Shown piece by piece: positions 34,517-42,983 of a DNA stretch of 64,000 nt (positions within the stretch are counted from its first letter, which is position 1; the number at the start of each line of letters is the position of its first letter). Both the position numbers and the translations under genes were made by a program. Under the pieces are notes generated by a model. That model ran no database searches. It saw only the letters and a list, made by a program, of their open reading frames with translations, and had not been told where the DNA came from. The stretch is from Paenibacillus lactis (lineage in GTDB: Bacteria > Bacillota > Bacilli > Paenibacillales > Paenibacillaceae), in the NCBI RefSeq assembly GCF_017873605.1, contig NZ_JAGGKI010000023.1:1-64000 (forward strand). The letters are read 5' to 3'.

Positions 34517-35979
34517 TACCCGAAGGATTATGGACAGGGGATTACTACAATGAGGGAACAGGTAAGAGCGATATATTCGATACACTAAAAGAAGAGTGCG
34601 GCGTATTCGGAGTGTTTGGTCATCCCGATGCCGCCTCCCTATCCTATTACGGGCTGCATGCCCTGCAGCACCGGGGAGAGGAAAGCGCAGGCATCTGCGT
34701 GGCCGACGGGGACAGTTTCAATTATCACCGCGACATGGGCCTCGTGAAGGAAGTATTCGACAAGGATAAGCTGGAATCGCTCAAGGGAAACATGTCGATC
34801 GGGCATGTACGTTATTCCACCAGCGGAGACAGCCGGATTACCAACGCACAGCCCCTTGTCTTCAAATACCGGGAAGGCAATCTGGCGATTGCCACGAACG
34901 GCAATATCGTGAATGAGCCGATGCTCCGGCGCGAATTGGAGAAGGCAGGCTCGATCTTCCAGACGACGAGCGATACCGAAGTCATTGCGCACTTGATCGC
35001 GCGTTCGCCGAAGGATTTCGTCGAAGCGGCGAAGGACGCGCTGCAGCGTCTAGTCGGCGGCTTTGCATTCCTGCTGATGACCAATGACAAGCTGCTGGTT
35101 GCCTCCGATCCAAACGGACTGCGTCCGCTGACGATGGGACGCCTCGGCGACGCGTATATTTTCACATCCGAGACGTGTGCTCTCGAAGTGATCGGCGCGG
35201 AGACGATTCGCGATGTCGCTCCGGGGGAACTGCTCATTCTTGACCGCGAAGGCTTGCGTGAGGAGCGTTATACGGCGCCGGGCCGCAAAGCGCTGTGCGC
35301 GATGGAATACATTTATTTCTCCCGCCCGGACAGCGACCTGAACGGCTCGAATCTGCATTCGGCCCGCAAGCGGATGGGAAGCCGGATGGCATTGGAGTCT
35401 TTTATCGACGCGGACGTCGTGACAGGCGTTCCCGATTCCAGCATATCGGCAGCCATCGGCTACGCCGAGCAGACCGGCATTCCTTATGAGCTGGGTCTGA
35501 TCAAGAATAAATACACGGGCCGGACGTTCATCCAGCCGAGCCAGGAGCTGCGGGAGCAGGGCGTGAAGATGAAGCTTAGCGCCGTGCGCCGCGTGGTCGA
35601 AGGCAAACGGGTCGTCATGATTGACGATTCGATCGTGCGGGGAACCACCTCCCGCCGGATCGTCAACCTGCTTCGCGAAGCGGGGGCAACCGAGGTGCAT
35701 GTCCGGATTACTTCGCCGCCGTTCAAAAATCCCTGCTTCTACGGCATCGACACGCCGGACCGCAGGGAGCTGATCGCTTCTTCCAAGAGCATCGAGGAAA
35801 TTTGCCAGGAGATCAATGCCGACTCCTTGTCGTTCCTTAGTGTGGAGGGGCTGATCTCGGCCATCGGCGGTTACGACGAGCAGAGCTATAAAGGCGGTTT
35901 ATGCCTTGCTTGCTTCGACAATGATTACCCGACACCAATTGATTTTGACGGGGAAGAGAAGATGGGCTGCAGCTGTTAA
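34501..35979 (+). CDS. purF: Amidophosphoribosyltransferase
   Basis: The first committed enzyme of the pathway, 492 residues, makes phosphoribosylamine from PRPP and glutamine. A 32-residue propeptide precedes Cys33 (EECGVFGVFG), the glutaminase nucleophile that must be exposed by cleavage, as in Bacillus. The PRPP-binding motif is VVMIDDSIVRGTTSRRIV. Cysteines in NPCFYGIDTP, GGLCLACFDNDYP and the C-terminal CSC fit an iron-sulfur cluster of the Bacillus type. GGGAGG upstream of the ATG lies within the end of purL. Confidence 0.96.
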   Translation: MSHELIPEGLWTGDYYNEGTGKSDIFDTLKEECGVFGVFGHPDAASLSYYGLHALQHRGEESAGICVADGDSFNYHRDMGLVKEVFDKDKLESLKGNMSIGHVRYSTSGDSRITNAQPLVFKYREGNLAIATNGNIVNEPMLRRELEKAGSIFQTTSDTEVIAHLIARSPKDFVEAAKDALQRLVGGFAFLLMTNDKLLVASDPNGLRPLTMGRLGDAYIFTSETCALEVIGAETIRDVAPGELLILDREGLREERYTAPGRKALCAMEYIYFSRPDSDLNGSNLHSARKRMGSRMALESFIDADVVTGVPDSSISAAIGYAEQTGIPYELGLIKNKYTGRTFIQPSQELREQGVKMKLSAVRRVVEGKRVVMIDDSIVRGTTSRRIVNLLREAGATEVHVRITSPPFKNPCFYGIDTPDRRELIASSKSIEEICQEINADSLSFLSVEGLISAIGGYDEQSYKGGLCLACFDNDYPTPIDFDGEEKMGCSC

Positions 35980-36461
35980 GGGTTAGCTGCTAAGTACTAA
36001 GTGCTGAGTTAAGTGCTATGAGCTAGAGTGCTGTGAGCTCAGTGCTCAGTGCTCAGTGCTCAGTCTTGGGCCAAGTGCTATGAGCTATGAGCTATGAGCT
36101 ATGAGCTATGAGCTAAGTGTTCAGACTGCGGTTGCTAAGGGGGGCGTCACTAGCCTTCATGGCCAACGATAACAATCCTATCTTCCTCCTGTCTTTTCTT
36201 TCTTAGTGGCGTTCTCGGGAAGCGGGACCTCATGAGCCGACTTTTCGTACAAAACCATGGAGATACCTGGTATGAGGCCCAAGATACGTCACGTCATTCC
36301 TATTGAGTATCGACGCAGGGACTTGAGACCAAGGGGAATGGCGAACAGGACTTATCTCCGTATTTGGCTGTTGTGTTGCACCGTTTAGCGGATGATTGAT
36401 TAAGGCCATAAATGATTAGTGCACTGATTCTTTCTTTTAAATGAAAAGGAGTGTTAGACGC
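35980..36461. other. purF-purM intergenic region with heptanucleotide tandem repeats
   Basis: No gene was found in this 482-base gap inside the purine operon. Its first part (about 35990-36125) is built of 7-bp repeats of two related units (see the repeat entry). The rest has no recognisable terminator or RNA motif. A T-rich run precedes the purM ribosome binding site. Confidence 0.6.
36038..36111. repeat. 7-bp tandem repeats (CTCAGTG and GCTATGA units)
   Basis: CTCAGTG is repeated three times with a partial fourth at 36038-36064, and GCTATGA five times at 36077-36111, with scattered degenerate units (AAGTGCT, GAGTGCT) on both sides from about 35990. The period of 7 is not a multiple of 3, which fits non-coding DNA. 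Slippage could change the length of this operon spacer between strains. Confidence 0.9.
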
Positions 36462-37502
36462 GTGTCGGATACTTACAAACAAGCAGGCGTAGATATCGCA
36501 GCAGGCAACGAAGCGGTAGAGCGGATGAAAAAGCATGTCAAAACGACATTCAGACCTGAAGTCATGACGGATCTCGGCGGTTTCGGCGCCCTGTTCAAGC
36601 TGAATAAAGAACAATATGAAGAGCCGGTACTCGTCTCGGGCACCGATGGCGTTGGCACGAAGCTGAAGCTTGCATTCGCGATGGACCAGCATGACACCAT
36701 CGGAATCGATGCGGTAGCCATGTGCGTGAACGACATTGTGGTGCAAGGCGCGGAACCGCTCTTTTTTCTCGACTATTTGGCCTGCGATAAGGTGATTCCT
36801 GCCAAAATCGAATCGATCGTCAAAGGCATTGCCGATGGCTGCAACCAAGCCGGCTGCTCCCTGATCGGCGGGGAGACGGCGGAAATGCCGGGCATGTACA
36901 GCGAGGGGGAGTATGACATTGCCGGCTTCACGGTGGGCATTGTCGACAAGCCCAAAATGATTAACGGCTCGAATATCGCGGCGGGCGATACCGTGATCGG
37001 CCTGGCTTCCAGCGGGGTGCACAGCAATGGGTTCTCGCTCGTGCGGAAGCTGCTTCTGGAGGATTCCGGGTACTCGCTGCAGCAGGAGATTCCCGAATTG
37101 GGGGGACGCCTTGGCGACGTGCTGCTGGCACCGACCAAAATCTACGTCAAACCGCTGCTGGGCTTGCTGAAAGAGATCGAAGTGAAGGGCATGGCACATA
37201 TTACGGGCGGCGGATTCATCGAGAACATTCCGCGTATGCTGCCGGATGGCGTCAATGTCGACATTGAGTACGGAACCTGGCCGATTCTGCCGATCTTCAA
37301 GCTGATGCAGGAGAAGGGCAGCATCTCCAATAAAGACATGTTTACGACATTCAATATGGGGATCGGCATGGTTCTTGTCGTGAACGAGAGCGATGCGGAT
37401 CAAGCGCTGGCGTATCTCCGCTCGGCGGGTGAAGAGCCTTACGTGATCGGCCGCGTTACGGAAGGCGAGCGTGTCGTCACCTTTACGGGGGCTAAAGTGT
37501 AA
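36462..37502 (+). CDS. purM: Phosphoribosylformylglycinamidine cyclo-ligase (AIR synthetase)
   Basis: A 346-residue enzyme that closes the imidazole ring using ATP. The GTG at 36462 is chosen: AAAAGGAG lies 12 bases before it and the product then begins VSDTYKQAGVDIAAGNEAV, equivalent to the Bacillus start and length of 346. An ATG seven codons upstream overlaps the ribosome binding site. Family motifs include GFGALFKL, SGTDGVGTKLKLA and GGETAEMPGMY. The last base of the stop codon is the first base of purN. Confidence 0.96.
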   Translation: MSDTYKQAGVDIAAGNEAVERMKKHVKTTFRPEVMTDLGGFGALFKLNKEQYEEPVLVSGTDGVGTKLKLAFAMDQHDTIGIDAVAMCVNDIVVQGAEPLFFLDYLACDKVIPAKIESIVKGIADGCNQAGCSLIGGETAEMPGMYSEGEYDIAGFTVGIVDKPKMINGSNIAAGDTVIGLASSGVHSNGFSLVRKLLLEDSGYSLQQEIPELGGRLGDVLLAPTKIYVKPLLGLLKEIEVKGMAHITGGGFIENIPRMLPDGVNVDIEYGTWPILPIFKLMQEKGSISNKDMFTTFNMGIGMVLVVNESDADQALAYLRSAGEEPYVIGRVTEGERVVTFTGAKV

Positions 37503-38134
37503 TGAAGGCCAATCGGATTGCGGTATTCGCTTCCGGGAGAGGCAGTAATTTTCAGGCTTTGGTGGAGGCTCAGCGAAAGGGCTTGCTGGGAGCGGAAATC
37601 CGGCTGCTAGTCTGCGACAAGCCGGAGGCTCCCGTCGTAGAGCTGGCGAAGGCAGCGGATGTTGACGTGTTTGTTTTTCAACCGAAAGCTTATGCCTCGA
37701 AGGAAGCGTATGAGCGCGAAATTGTGACGGAGCTGGACCGCCGGGACGTGGATTTGCTCGTGCTTGCCGGATACATGCGGCTGCTCAGTCCATCGTTTGT
37801 CGAAACGTACAGCGGGCGAATCGTCAATATCCATCCGTCCCTGCTGCCGGCTTTCCCTGGCAAGGATGCCATCGGCCAGGCAATCGAGTACGGCGTGAAG
37901 ATGACGGGGGTAACCGTGCATTTTGTAGACGGAGGCATGGATACAGGTCCCGTCATTGCCCAGCGGGCTGTCGAAGTACGGGAAGGCGATGACGCGGCTG
38001 CGCTGGCGGAACGGATCCATGAGGTCGAACAGAAGCTGTATTATGAAGTCGTATCGTGGTTCGCCGAGGGCCGGGTTTCGCTGAACGGGCGGCATGTGAC
38101 TATAGCTGATAAAGTACAGGAAGTCGAACATTAG
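37502..38134 (+). CDS. purN: Phosphoribosylglycinamide formyltransferase
   Basis: A 210-residue enzyme that transfers a formyl group from 10-formyl-tetrahydrofolate to GAR. The active-site residues are visible in VNIHPSLLPAFPGKDAIGQAIEYGVKMTGVTVHFVDGGMDTGPVI, holding the Asn, His and Asp of the catalytic site; the N-terminus IAVFASGRGSNFQAL binds the phosphate. It overlaps purM by one base (TAATG). A 622-base gap with 51-bp repeats follows. Confidence 0.96.
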   Translation: MKANRIAVFASGRGSNFQALVEAQRKGLLGAEIRLLVCDKPEAPVVELAKAADVDVFVFQPKAYASKEAYEREIVTELDRRDVDLLVLAGYMRLLSPSFVETYSGRIVNIHPSLLPAFPGKDAIGQAIEYGVKMTGVTVHFVDGGMDTGPVIAQRAVEVREGDDAAALAERIHEVEQKLYYEVVSWFAEGRVSLNGRHVTIADKVQEVEH

Positions 38135-38756
38135 GTTGCGTAAAATCTAACTTAGGGCTAGTAAATCTAGTATGTTGGTATTCTGGCAGGTTCGCTGTAG
38201 GCTCGCTACAGGTTCGTGCAGGTTCGATGCCGATGATTTGTTCCTTTAACGCGAGTGCTGACGGATATGGATGGATTATTTCCGGGCGGTTTTCTTCTAA
38301 AAGAGGACAAGCTTGCACAGCCAATCGACATGTTCGATATTTCTCGGGAAATAATTTGGAATTATCGTGTATCGACAGCATCTTCGGATTCAAGACAGGC
38401 CGTTTTTGCAGAACGAGGCGACAGAAAACGTTGTGTTGAGTAGGACAGGCATTTCTCGGACCGCGCAGCGGGGCGAGGTGAAGAGTAGCCGCCAACAAGA
38501 CCCTTTTAAGTACTTGTTGGGCCGAAAAGGAGCCGAAAGCCGCCAACAAGTCCCTTTTAGGCACTTGTTGAGTCGAAAAGGCACCGAAAACCGCACACAA
38601 GACCCTTTTAAGTATTTGTTGAGCCGAAGTCGCAGTGCGGCTAGGATGCGACGGACGATCCCTTTTTCAAGGGGAAAAAGGGATTGAGCAGTTTCTCGCA
38701 AGATGGCGGATGTCGTAAGGTAAGAGTTTTTTTCATTCAAATGAGGGGGTATGGAC
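38135..38756. other. purN-purH intergenic region with hairpin repeats
   Basis: This 622-base non-coding insert in the purine operon contains CAGGTTCG repeats near 38190-38228, three 51-bp hairpin repeats (38488-38640) and an 11-bp perfect hairpin (ATCCCTTTTTC 38658-38668 with GAAAAAGGGAT 38674-38684). Frames are open on both strands through the repeats because the 51-bp period is a multiple of three, but none has a credible start. No terminator with a T run was found, so transcription probably continues to purH. Confidence 0.6.
38488..38640. repeat. 51-bp tandem repeat, three copies, each forming a hairpin
   Basis: Copies start at about 38488, 38539 and 38590. Each has CAACAAG and CTTGTTG arms around a loop containing CCCTTTTA (38493-38519 and 38544-38570 pair perfectly; the third copy is degenerate), joined by a GCCGAAAAGG-containing linker. 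The array reads as a 17-residue repeat in several frames (for example QQDPFKYLL / QQVPFRHLL). Confidence 0.85.
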
Positions 38757-40304
38757 GTGGGTATCAAAAGAGCATTGGTCAGCGTTTCGGATAAAACCGG
38801 CATCGTGGAATTTTGCCGTGAGTTGTCTTCATTGGGTGTAGAGATTATTTCGACAGGAGGAACCAAGAGTCTGCTCGCCAAAGAAGGCGTTCCTGTCATC
38901 GGCATTTCGGATGTGACAGGCTTCCCTGAAATTTTAGACGGCCGCGTAAAGACGCTCCATCCTGCGGTGCACAGCGGGCTGCTCGCGATTCGCGACAGTG
39001 AAGATCATCAGCGTCAGATGAAGGAGCTGGGCCTGGATTACATTGACCTCGTGGTCGTGAATCTGTATCCGTTCCAGGAGACGATTGCCAAGCCGGATGT
39101 CGAGTATGAGGATGCCATCGAGAATATCGACATTGGCGGACCGACGATGCTGCGCTCGGCTGCGAAAAACCATGCATTCGTAAGCGTTGTTGTCGACGCA
39201 GCGGACTACGGCCAGGTGATCGAGGAGGTCCGTGCAGGCGGAGATACGACATTGGAAACACGCAAACGGCTTGCAGCCAAGGTGTTCCGCCACACGGCCG
39301 CTTACGACACATTAATCTCCGAATATTTGTCGAACGTAACCGGCGATCCGCTCCCTGAACGCTTCAGCGTCACTTATGAAAAAATCCAGGATCTTCGTTA
39401 CGGCGAAAATCCCCATCAAAAGGCGGCATTTTACCGCAAGCCGCTGGCACCTGCCGGTACGCTTACGACAGCCGAGCAGCTGCACGGCAAGGAGCTGTCC
39501 TACAATAACATCAATGACGCGAACGCCGCGCTGCAGATCGTTAAGGAATTCGACGAGCCTGCGGTCGTTGCCGTGAAGCACATGAATCCGTGCGGCGTCG
39601 GAATTGGCGCAAATGTATTGGAAGCTTACAAAAAAGCGTACGACGCGGACCCAACCTCCATCTTCGGCGGGATCGTAGCCGCGAACCGGACGATCGATGC
39701 GCCTACGGCCGAGCTGCTTAAGGAAATTTTCCTTGAAATTATCCTGGCCCCGGATTTTACGCCGGAAGCGCTCGAAATTCTGACGAAGAAGAAAAACATC
39801 CGCCTGCTGAAAATGGGCGAGTTCGGTTCGGCGAAGGAGCGTCAAAGCACGCTCGCCGTTACGACGATTGAAGGCGGCATGATCGTTCAGGAGAGCGACG
39901 TGCATTCCCTGGATCCGGTTGACCTGAAGGTTGTGACCGACCGCGAGCCGACCGAAGCGGAGCTGAAGCAGCTGCTCTTCGGATGGAAGGTCGTAAAGCA
40001 CGTGAAGTCCAACGCCATCGTATTGGCGGCAGACGATATGACCGTGGGCGTCGGCGCAGGACAAATGAACCGCGTAGGCTCGGCGCGCATTGCGGTTGAG
40101 CAGGCAGGCGAGAAAGCAAAGGGCGCTGTCCTGGCATCGGATGCGTTCTTCCCGATGGGAGATACGGTTGAACTGGCCGCGAAAGCAGGAATTACCGCCA
40201 TCATTCAGCCGGGCGGCTCCATTAAGGATGAGGAGTCCATCAAGGCTGCAAACGAGCATGGCATCGCGATGGTATTCACCGGCGTAAGACACTTCAAACA
40301 TTAA
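38757..40304 (+). CDS. purH: Bifunctional AICAR formyltransferase / IMP cyclohydrolase
   Basis: A 515-residue enzyme that carries out the last two steps to IMP. The N-terminal cyclohydrolase (MGS-like) domain includes ISTGGTKSLLAKEGVPV and DGRVKTLHPAVHSGLL; the C-terminal transformylase has GENPHQKAAFYRK and VAVKHMNPCGVG with the catalytic Lys-His. The GTG at 38757 is preferred over the ATG at 38751, because GAGGGGG ends only one base before that ATG but seven before the GTG, and the product then starts VGIKRALVSVSDKTG like other PurH. Confidence 0.95.
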   Translation: MGIKRALVSVSDKTGIVEFCRELSSLGVEIISTGGTKSLLAKEGVPVIGISDVTGFPEILDGRVKTLHPAVHSGLLAIRDSEDHQRQMKELGLDYIDLVVVNLYPFQETIAKPDVEYEDAIENIDIGGPTMLRSAAKNHAFVSVVVDAADYGQVIEEVRAGGDTTLETRKRLAAKVFRHTAAYDTLISEYLSNVTGDPLPERFSVTYEKIQDLRYGENPHQKAAFYRKPLAPAGTLTTAEQLHGKELSYNNINDANAALQIVKEFDEPAVVAVKHMNPCGVGIGANVLEAYKKAYDADPTSIFGGIVAANRTIDAPTAELLKEIFLEIILAPDFTPEALEILTKKKNIRLLKMGEFGSAKERQSTLAVTTIEGGMIVQESDVHSLDPVDLKVVTDREPTEAELKQLLFGWKVVKHVKSNAIVLAADDMTVGVGAGQMNRVGSARIAVEQAGEKAKGAVLASDAFFPMGDTVELAAKAGITAIIQPGGSIKDEESIKAANEHGIAMVFTGVRHFKH

Positions 40305-40504
40305 TAACACCAGGAGCCCGGGCCCATCGCTGCTCGGGTTCTCACATCATTTGTGGGATAAACGATTTACGGAGTGAAATGATACGAACTTGTGTGGGAT
40401 AACGATACCGTAGTAGATGATACGGACTCGTGCGGAGTAGACGATTTACCCAGTGAACCGATAGGGGCTTTTCCAAAATGGATAGGAATATGAGGAGGGG
40501 TAGC

Positions 40505-41773
40505 ATGGATATTCTGGTCATCGGCGGCGGCGGCAGGGAGCATGCCATCGTATGGGCACTGGCGAAGAGCCCGAAGGCAGGCAAGATTTATTGCGCGCCC
40601 GGCAATGCAGGAATCGGCCAGTTGGCCGAGTGCGTGCCGATCGCTGTTTCGGAGTTTGACAAGCTGACGGCTTTTGCGGTGGAGAAGCAGGTGGGTCTCG
40701 TTGTGGTAGGACCGGACGACCCGCTGGCGGACGGCATCGTGGATGCGTTTGACAGCACGGGCATCCCGGTATTCGGTCCGCGCAAAAACGCCGCTGAAAT
40801 CGAGGGCAGCAAGACGTTCATGAAGGATCTGCTTCATAAGTACGGCATTCCGACGGCAGCTTATGCGAAATTCGACGACTACGAGGAGGCGCTGGTCTAC
40901 CTGCGCCGCCAAGGGGCGCCGATTGTGGTGAAAGCCGACGGGCTCGCAGCCGGCAAAGGCGTAACCGTGGCACGGACGCTGGAAGAAGCGGAGAAGGCGC
41001 TCAGCGACATTATGCAATCCAAGGTGTTCGGGGAAGCTGGCAGCCGGGTCGTGATCGAGGAGTTTCTTGAGGGCCAGGAGATGTCGATTTTGGCTTTTGT
41101 CGACGGGGAAACCGTCAAACCGATGTCTGCCGCCCAAGATCATAAGCCGGTATATGACGGCGACCAAGGACCGAATACCGGGGGCATGGGGACCTATTCC
41201 CCGCTGCCGCATATCGATCCTTCCATCATCGAGGAAGCGGTCGAAACGATCATCAAGCCGACGGCGAAAGCGATGGTAGCCGAGGGTCGTCCGTTCCGCG
41301 GCGTATTGTTTGCCGGCTTGATGATTACGCCGGACGGCAAGCCGAAAACGATCGAGTTCAATGCAAGATTCGGCGATCCGGAGACCCAGGTCGTGCTGCC
41401 TCGCCTCCAAACGGATTTGCTCGAGGTGTTCCTTGCAACCGTGAACGGAAAGCTTGCGGATCTGGAGCTCGAATGGAGCAAAGACGCAGCGGTATGCGTC
41501 ATCCTGGCTTCCGGCGGATATCCTGCATCCTATCCGAAAGGCATTGCAATCTCCGGCCTGGAGGATGAGCAGGAAGCGACGATTGTATTTCACGCAGGAA
41601 CCTCCCGCGATGCCGATGGAACCTGGAGAACGAATGGCGGGCGTGTGCTCGGCGTGGTCGGTCTTGGAGCGGATATCGCTGCCGCTCGGGCGAAGGCTTA
41701 TGCTCGGGCGGAGTCGATTGCGTTCGAGGGGAAGCATAACCGGACGGATATCGCGCTGAAGGCGTTGGTCTAA
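40505..41773 (+). CDS. purD: Phosphoribosylamine-glycine ligase (GAR synthetase)
   Basis: A 422-residue ATP-grasp enzyme that joins glycine to phosphoribosylamine. It begins MDILVIGGGGREHAIVWAL and shows IVVKADGLAAGKGVTVA (ATP-grasp lysine loop) and the conserved LFAGLMITPDGKPKTIEFNARFGDPETQVVLPRL metal-binding end. The ATG at 40505 is preceded by GAGGAGGGG; a nine-codon extension upstream covers that site. It is the last gene of the operon, with a terminator at 41820-41853. The 200-base gap before it holds a GAGCCCG/CTCGGGTTC hairpin but no gene. Confidence 0.97.
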   Translation: MDILVIGGGGREHAIVWALAKSPKAGKIYCAPGNAGIGQLAECVPIAVSEFDKLTAFAVEKQVGLVVVGPDDPLADGIVDAFDSTGIPVFGPRKNAAEIEGSKTFMKDLLHKYGIPTAAYAKFDDYEEALVYLRRQGAPIVVKADGLAAGKGVTVARTLEEAEKALSDIMQSKVFGEAGSRVVIEEFLEGQEMSILAFVDGETVKPMSAAQDHKPVYDGDQGPNTGGMGTYSPLPHIDPSIIEEAVETIIKPTAKAMVAEGRPFRGVLFAGLMITPDGKPKTIEFNARFGDPETQVVLPRLQTDLLEVFLATVNGKLADLELEWSKDAAVCVILASGGYPASYPKGIAISGLEDEQEATIVFHAGTSRDADGTWRTNGGRVLGVVGLGADIAAARAKAYARAESIAFEGKHNRTDIALKALV

Positions 41774-41819
41774 GATTCTAAGATCTTTTTAAGGCTTATA
41801 AAAAATACAGGGTTACAAA

Positions 41820-41853
41820 CAAGGGAGTCTTCATCGCGAAGGCTCCTTTTGTA
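41820..41853 (+). terminator. Terminator of the purine operon
   Basis: AAGGGAGTCTTC pairs with GAAGGCTCCTTTT around ATCGC, with two G-T wobbles and a T-rich end. Confidence 0.75.
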
Positions 41854-41925
41854 TGTAGGCGGTACTGATTTATGCGTCGTTAGAGGGGATCGCGTGACGA
41901 GGCTGCGATGGAATAATCAAGCATC

Positions 41926-41963
41926 ATTTACCCTTTGTTCAGCCTTTGTTTACCTAAAGTTAA
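41926..41963 (+). promoter_or_regulatory. Pentamer array (11-bp period) upstream of the response regulator gene
   Basis: ATTTA (41926), GTTCA (41937), GTTTA (41948) and GTTAA (41959) follow each other with exactly 6 bases between, i.e. one helical turn. An equivalent array lies before the ABC transporter genes at 44194. Direct repeats with 11-bp period are typical for OmpR-type regulators such as SpaR and NisR. The proposed binding factor is the regulator encoded at 42267. Confidence 0.65.
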
Positions 41964-42266
41964 TTTTATATCGATAGGATGAGAGGGGGCGGTCAGATGG
42001 ATGTTAGGAGAATAGCAGAGAAATGCTAGAAGAATGGGAGAGGGATCATAGTGAGATCCCGGAGGAAACAAAGCCGGACCGTATAGTGATCATAGAGAGT
42101 TCATGATGGAATATCGTGGATCGTAGAATGATGAGCACAGGGGCGCTAGAGGGATGGAAGAGGTGATAGAAGAGTGATTGTAGGGATTCGGGGCGTTGGC
42201 GACGAGGCTGTTATATAATACAGATAACAGTTTGTGGAAATTTCAAATCACATGGAGACTAATGCG

Positions 42267-42983
42267 ATGGATAACATTTCTGTTCTGCTTGTAGACGATG
42301 AGCAAGGGTTATGCGATATGTTGACTGCCGTGCTCAAGAAGGAAGGCTTTCGGTTTGTCAGGAGTGCCGGGACTGGCGAGGAAGCCATGCGCTTGCTAAA
42401 GGAGCTTGATCCGGATGTGATCATACTGGATGTTATGCTCCCGGATGAAGACGGATTCGAGGTGTGCCGAAAAATCCGCAAAATTACCGAAGCGCCGATT
42501 CTTTTTCTTACCGCCAGGGATACCGATTTGGATAAGCTGATGGGGTTTGGCATCGGGGGAGACGATTATATGACGAAGCCGTTCAATCCGCTCGAGGTCG
42601 TTGCCCGCATCAAAGCCCGCCTGAAATATAAATTAAAACAGGAGCGGTCTGCCCAGTCACGGATAACCCAACTCGATTTTGGATATTTTCGTTTGGATCT
42701 TGAGGCAGGGGAGCTGATCGTAAATGGCAAGGAAGTGGAGTGCCCGGCACGCGAATGGGAACTGCTTGTATTCCTGTGCCGTCATCCCAACCGGATCTTC
42801 AGTACGCGCCAATTATACGAATCGGTGTGGAACGAGCCCTACCTTGGGGATGAGAAAACTGTGGTCATCCATATTTTCCGGCTGCGTAAAAGGATGGAAC
42901 CCGATCCCGGAAACCCCCGGTTTCTTGTTAATGTCCGGGGACTTGGCTACAAAATGCTGGCCCCGAGGAAGGAACAAGAATGA
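42267..42983 (+). CDS. OmpR-family response regulator of a lantibiotic-immunity-like locus
   Basis: A 238-residue regulator. The receiver domain has the acidic pair in LLVDDEQGL, phospho-acceptor Asp55 (VIILDVMLPDEDGFEV) and the Lys in DYMTKPFNP. A winged-helix DNA-binding domain follows, ending VNVRGLGYKML. The ATG at 42267 is chosen because ATGGAGAC lies nine bases upstream; in-frame starts at 42234 and 42252 have no site. It overlaps the kinase gene by four bases. The following ABC genes of LanFEG type suggest that it belongs to the SpaR/NisR/BcrR-like group controlling self-protection or resistance to lantibiotics. Its likely targets are the pentamer arrays at 41926 and 44194. Confidence 0.9.
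   Translation: MDNISVLLVDDEQGLCDMLTAVLKKEGFRFVRSAGTGEEAMRLLKELDPDVIILDVMLPDEDGFEVCRKIRKITEAPILFLTARDTDLDKLMGFGIGGDDYMTKPFNPLEVVARIKARLKYKLKQERSAQSRITQLDFGYFRLDLEAGELIVNGKEVECPAREWELLVFLCRHPNRIFSTRQLYESVWNEPYLGDEKTVVIHIFRLRKRMEPDPGNPRFLVNVRGLGYKMLAPRKEQE

Larger units (their letters stand above)
41774..42266. other. Intergenic region before the immunity-type two-component genes
   Basis: No gene was seen. It contains the purD terminator (41820-41853) and a pentamer array (41926-41963) likely to be the target of the downstream regulator. No small bacteriocin-precursor frame was recognised in the roughly 300 bases that follow the array. Confidence 0.6.

Noticed and set aside
32240..34585. 781-codon open frame on the minus strand across purL
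   Set aside because: It is the antisense shadow of purL. High GC at third positions keeps the opposite frame open; it has no ribosome binding site and no recognisable domain. The same applies to long minus-strand frames over purB (28791-30119), topB (23674-25275) and the binding proteins (4047-5384, 47070-48491).
38100..38600. 166-codon minus-strand frame and 106-codon plus-strand frame through the 51-bp repeats
   Set aside because: Both owe their length to a repeat period divisible by three. They overlap each other, have no convincing start sites and no known domain, so they were described as repeat DNA and not as genes.
38488..38640. CRISPR array
   Set aside because: The repeats are contiguous without unique spacers and no cas gene is near.
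42000..42260. Bacteriocin precursor gene next to the immunity-type locus
   Set aside because: No short frame with a ribosome binding site, leader and Cys/Ser/Thr-rich core was found in the flanking intergenic DNA; the locus looks like resistance without production.
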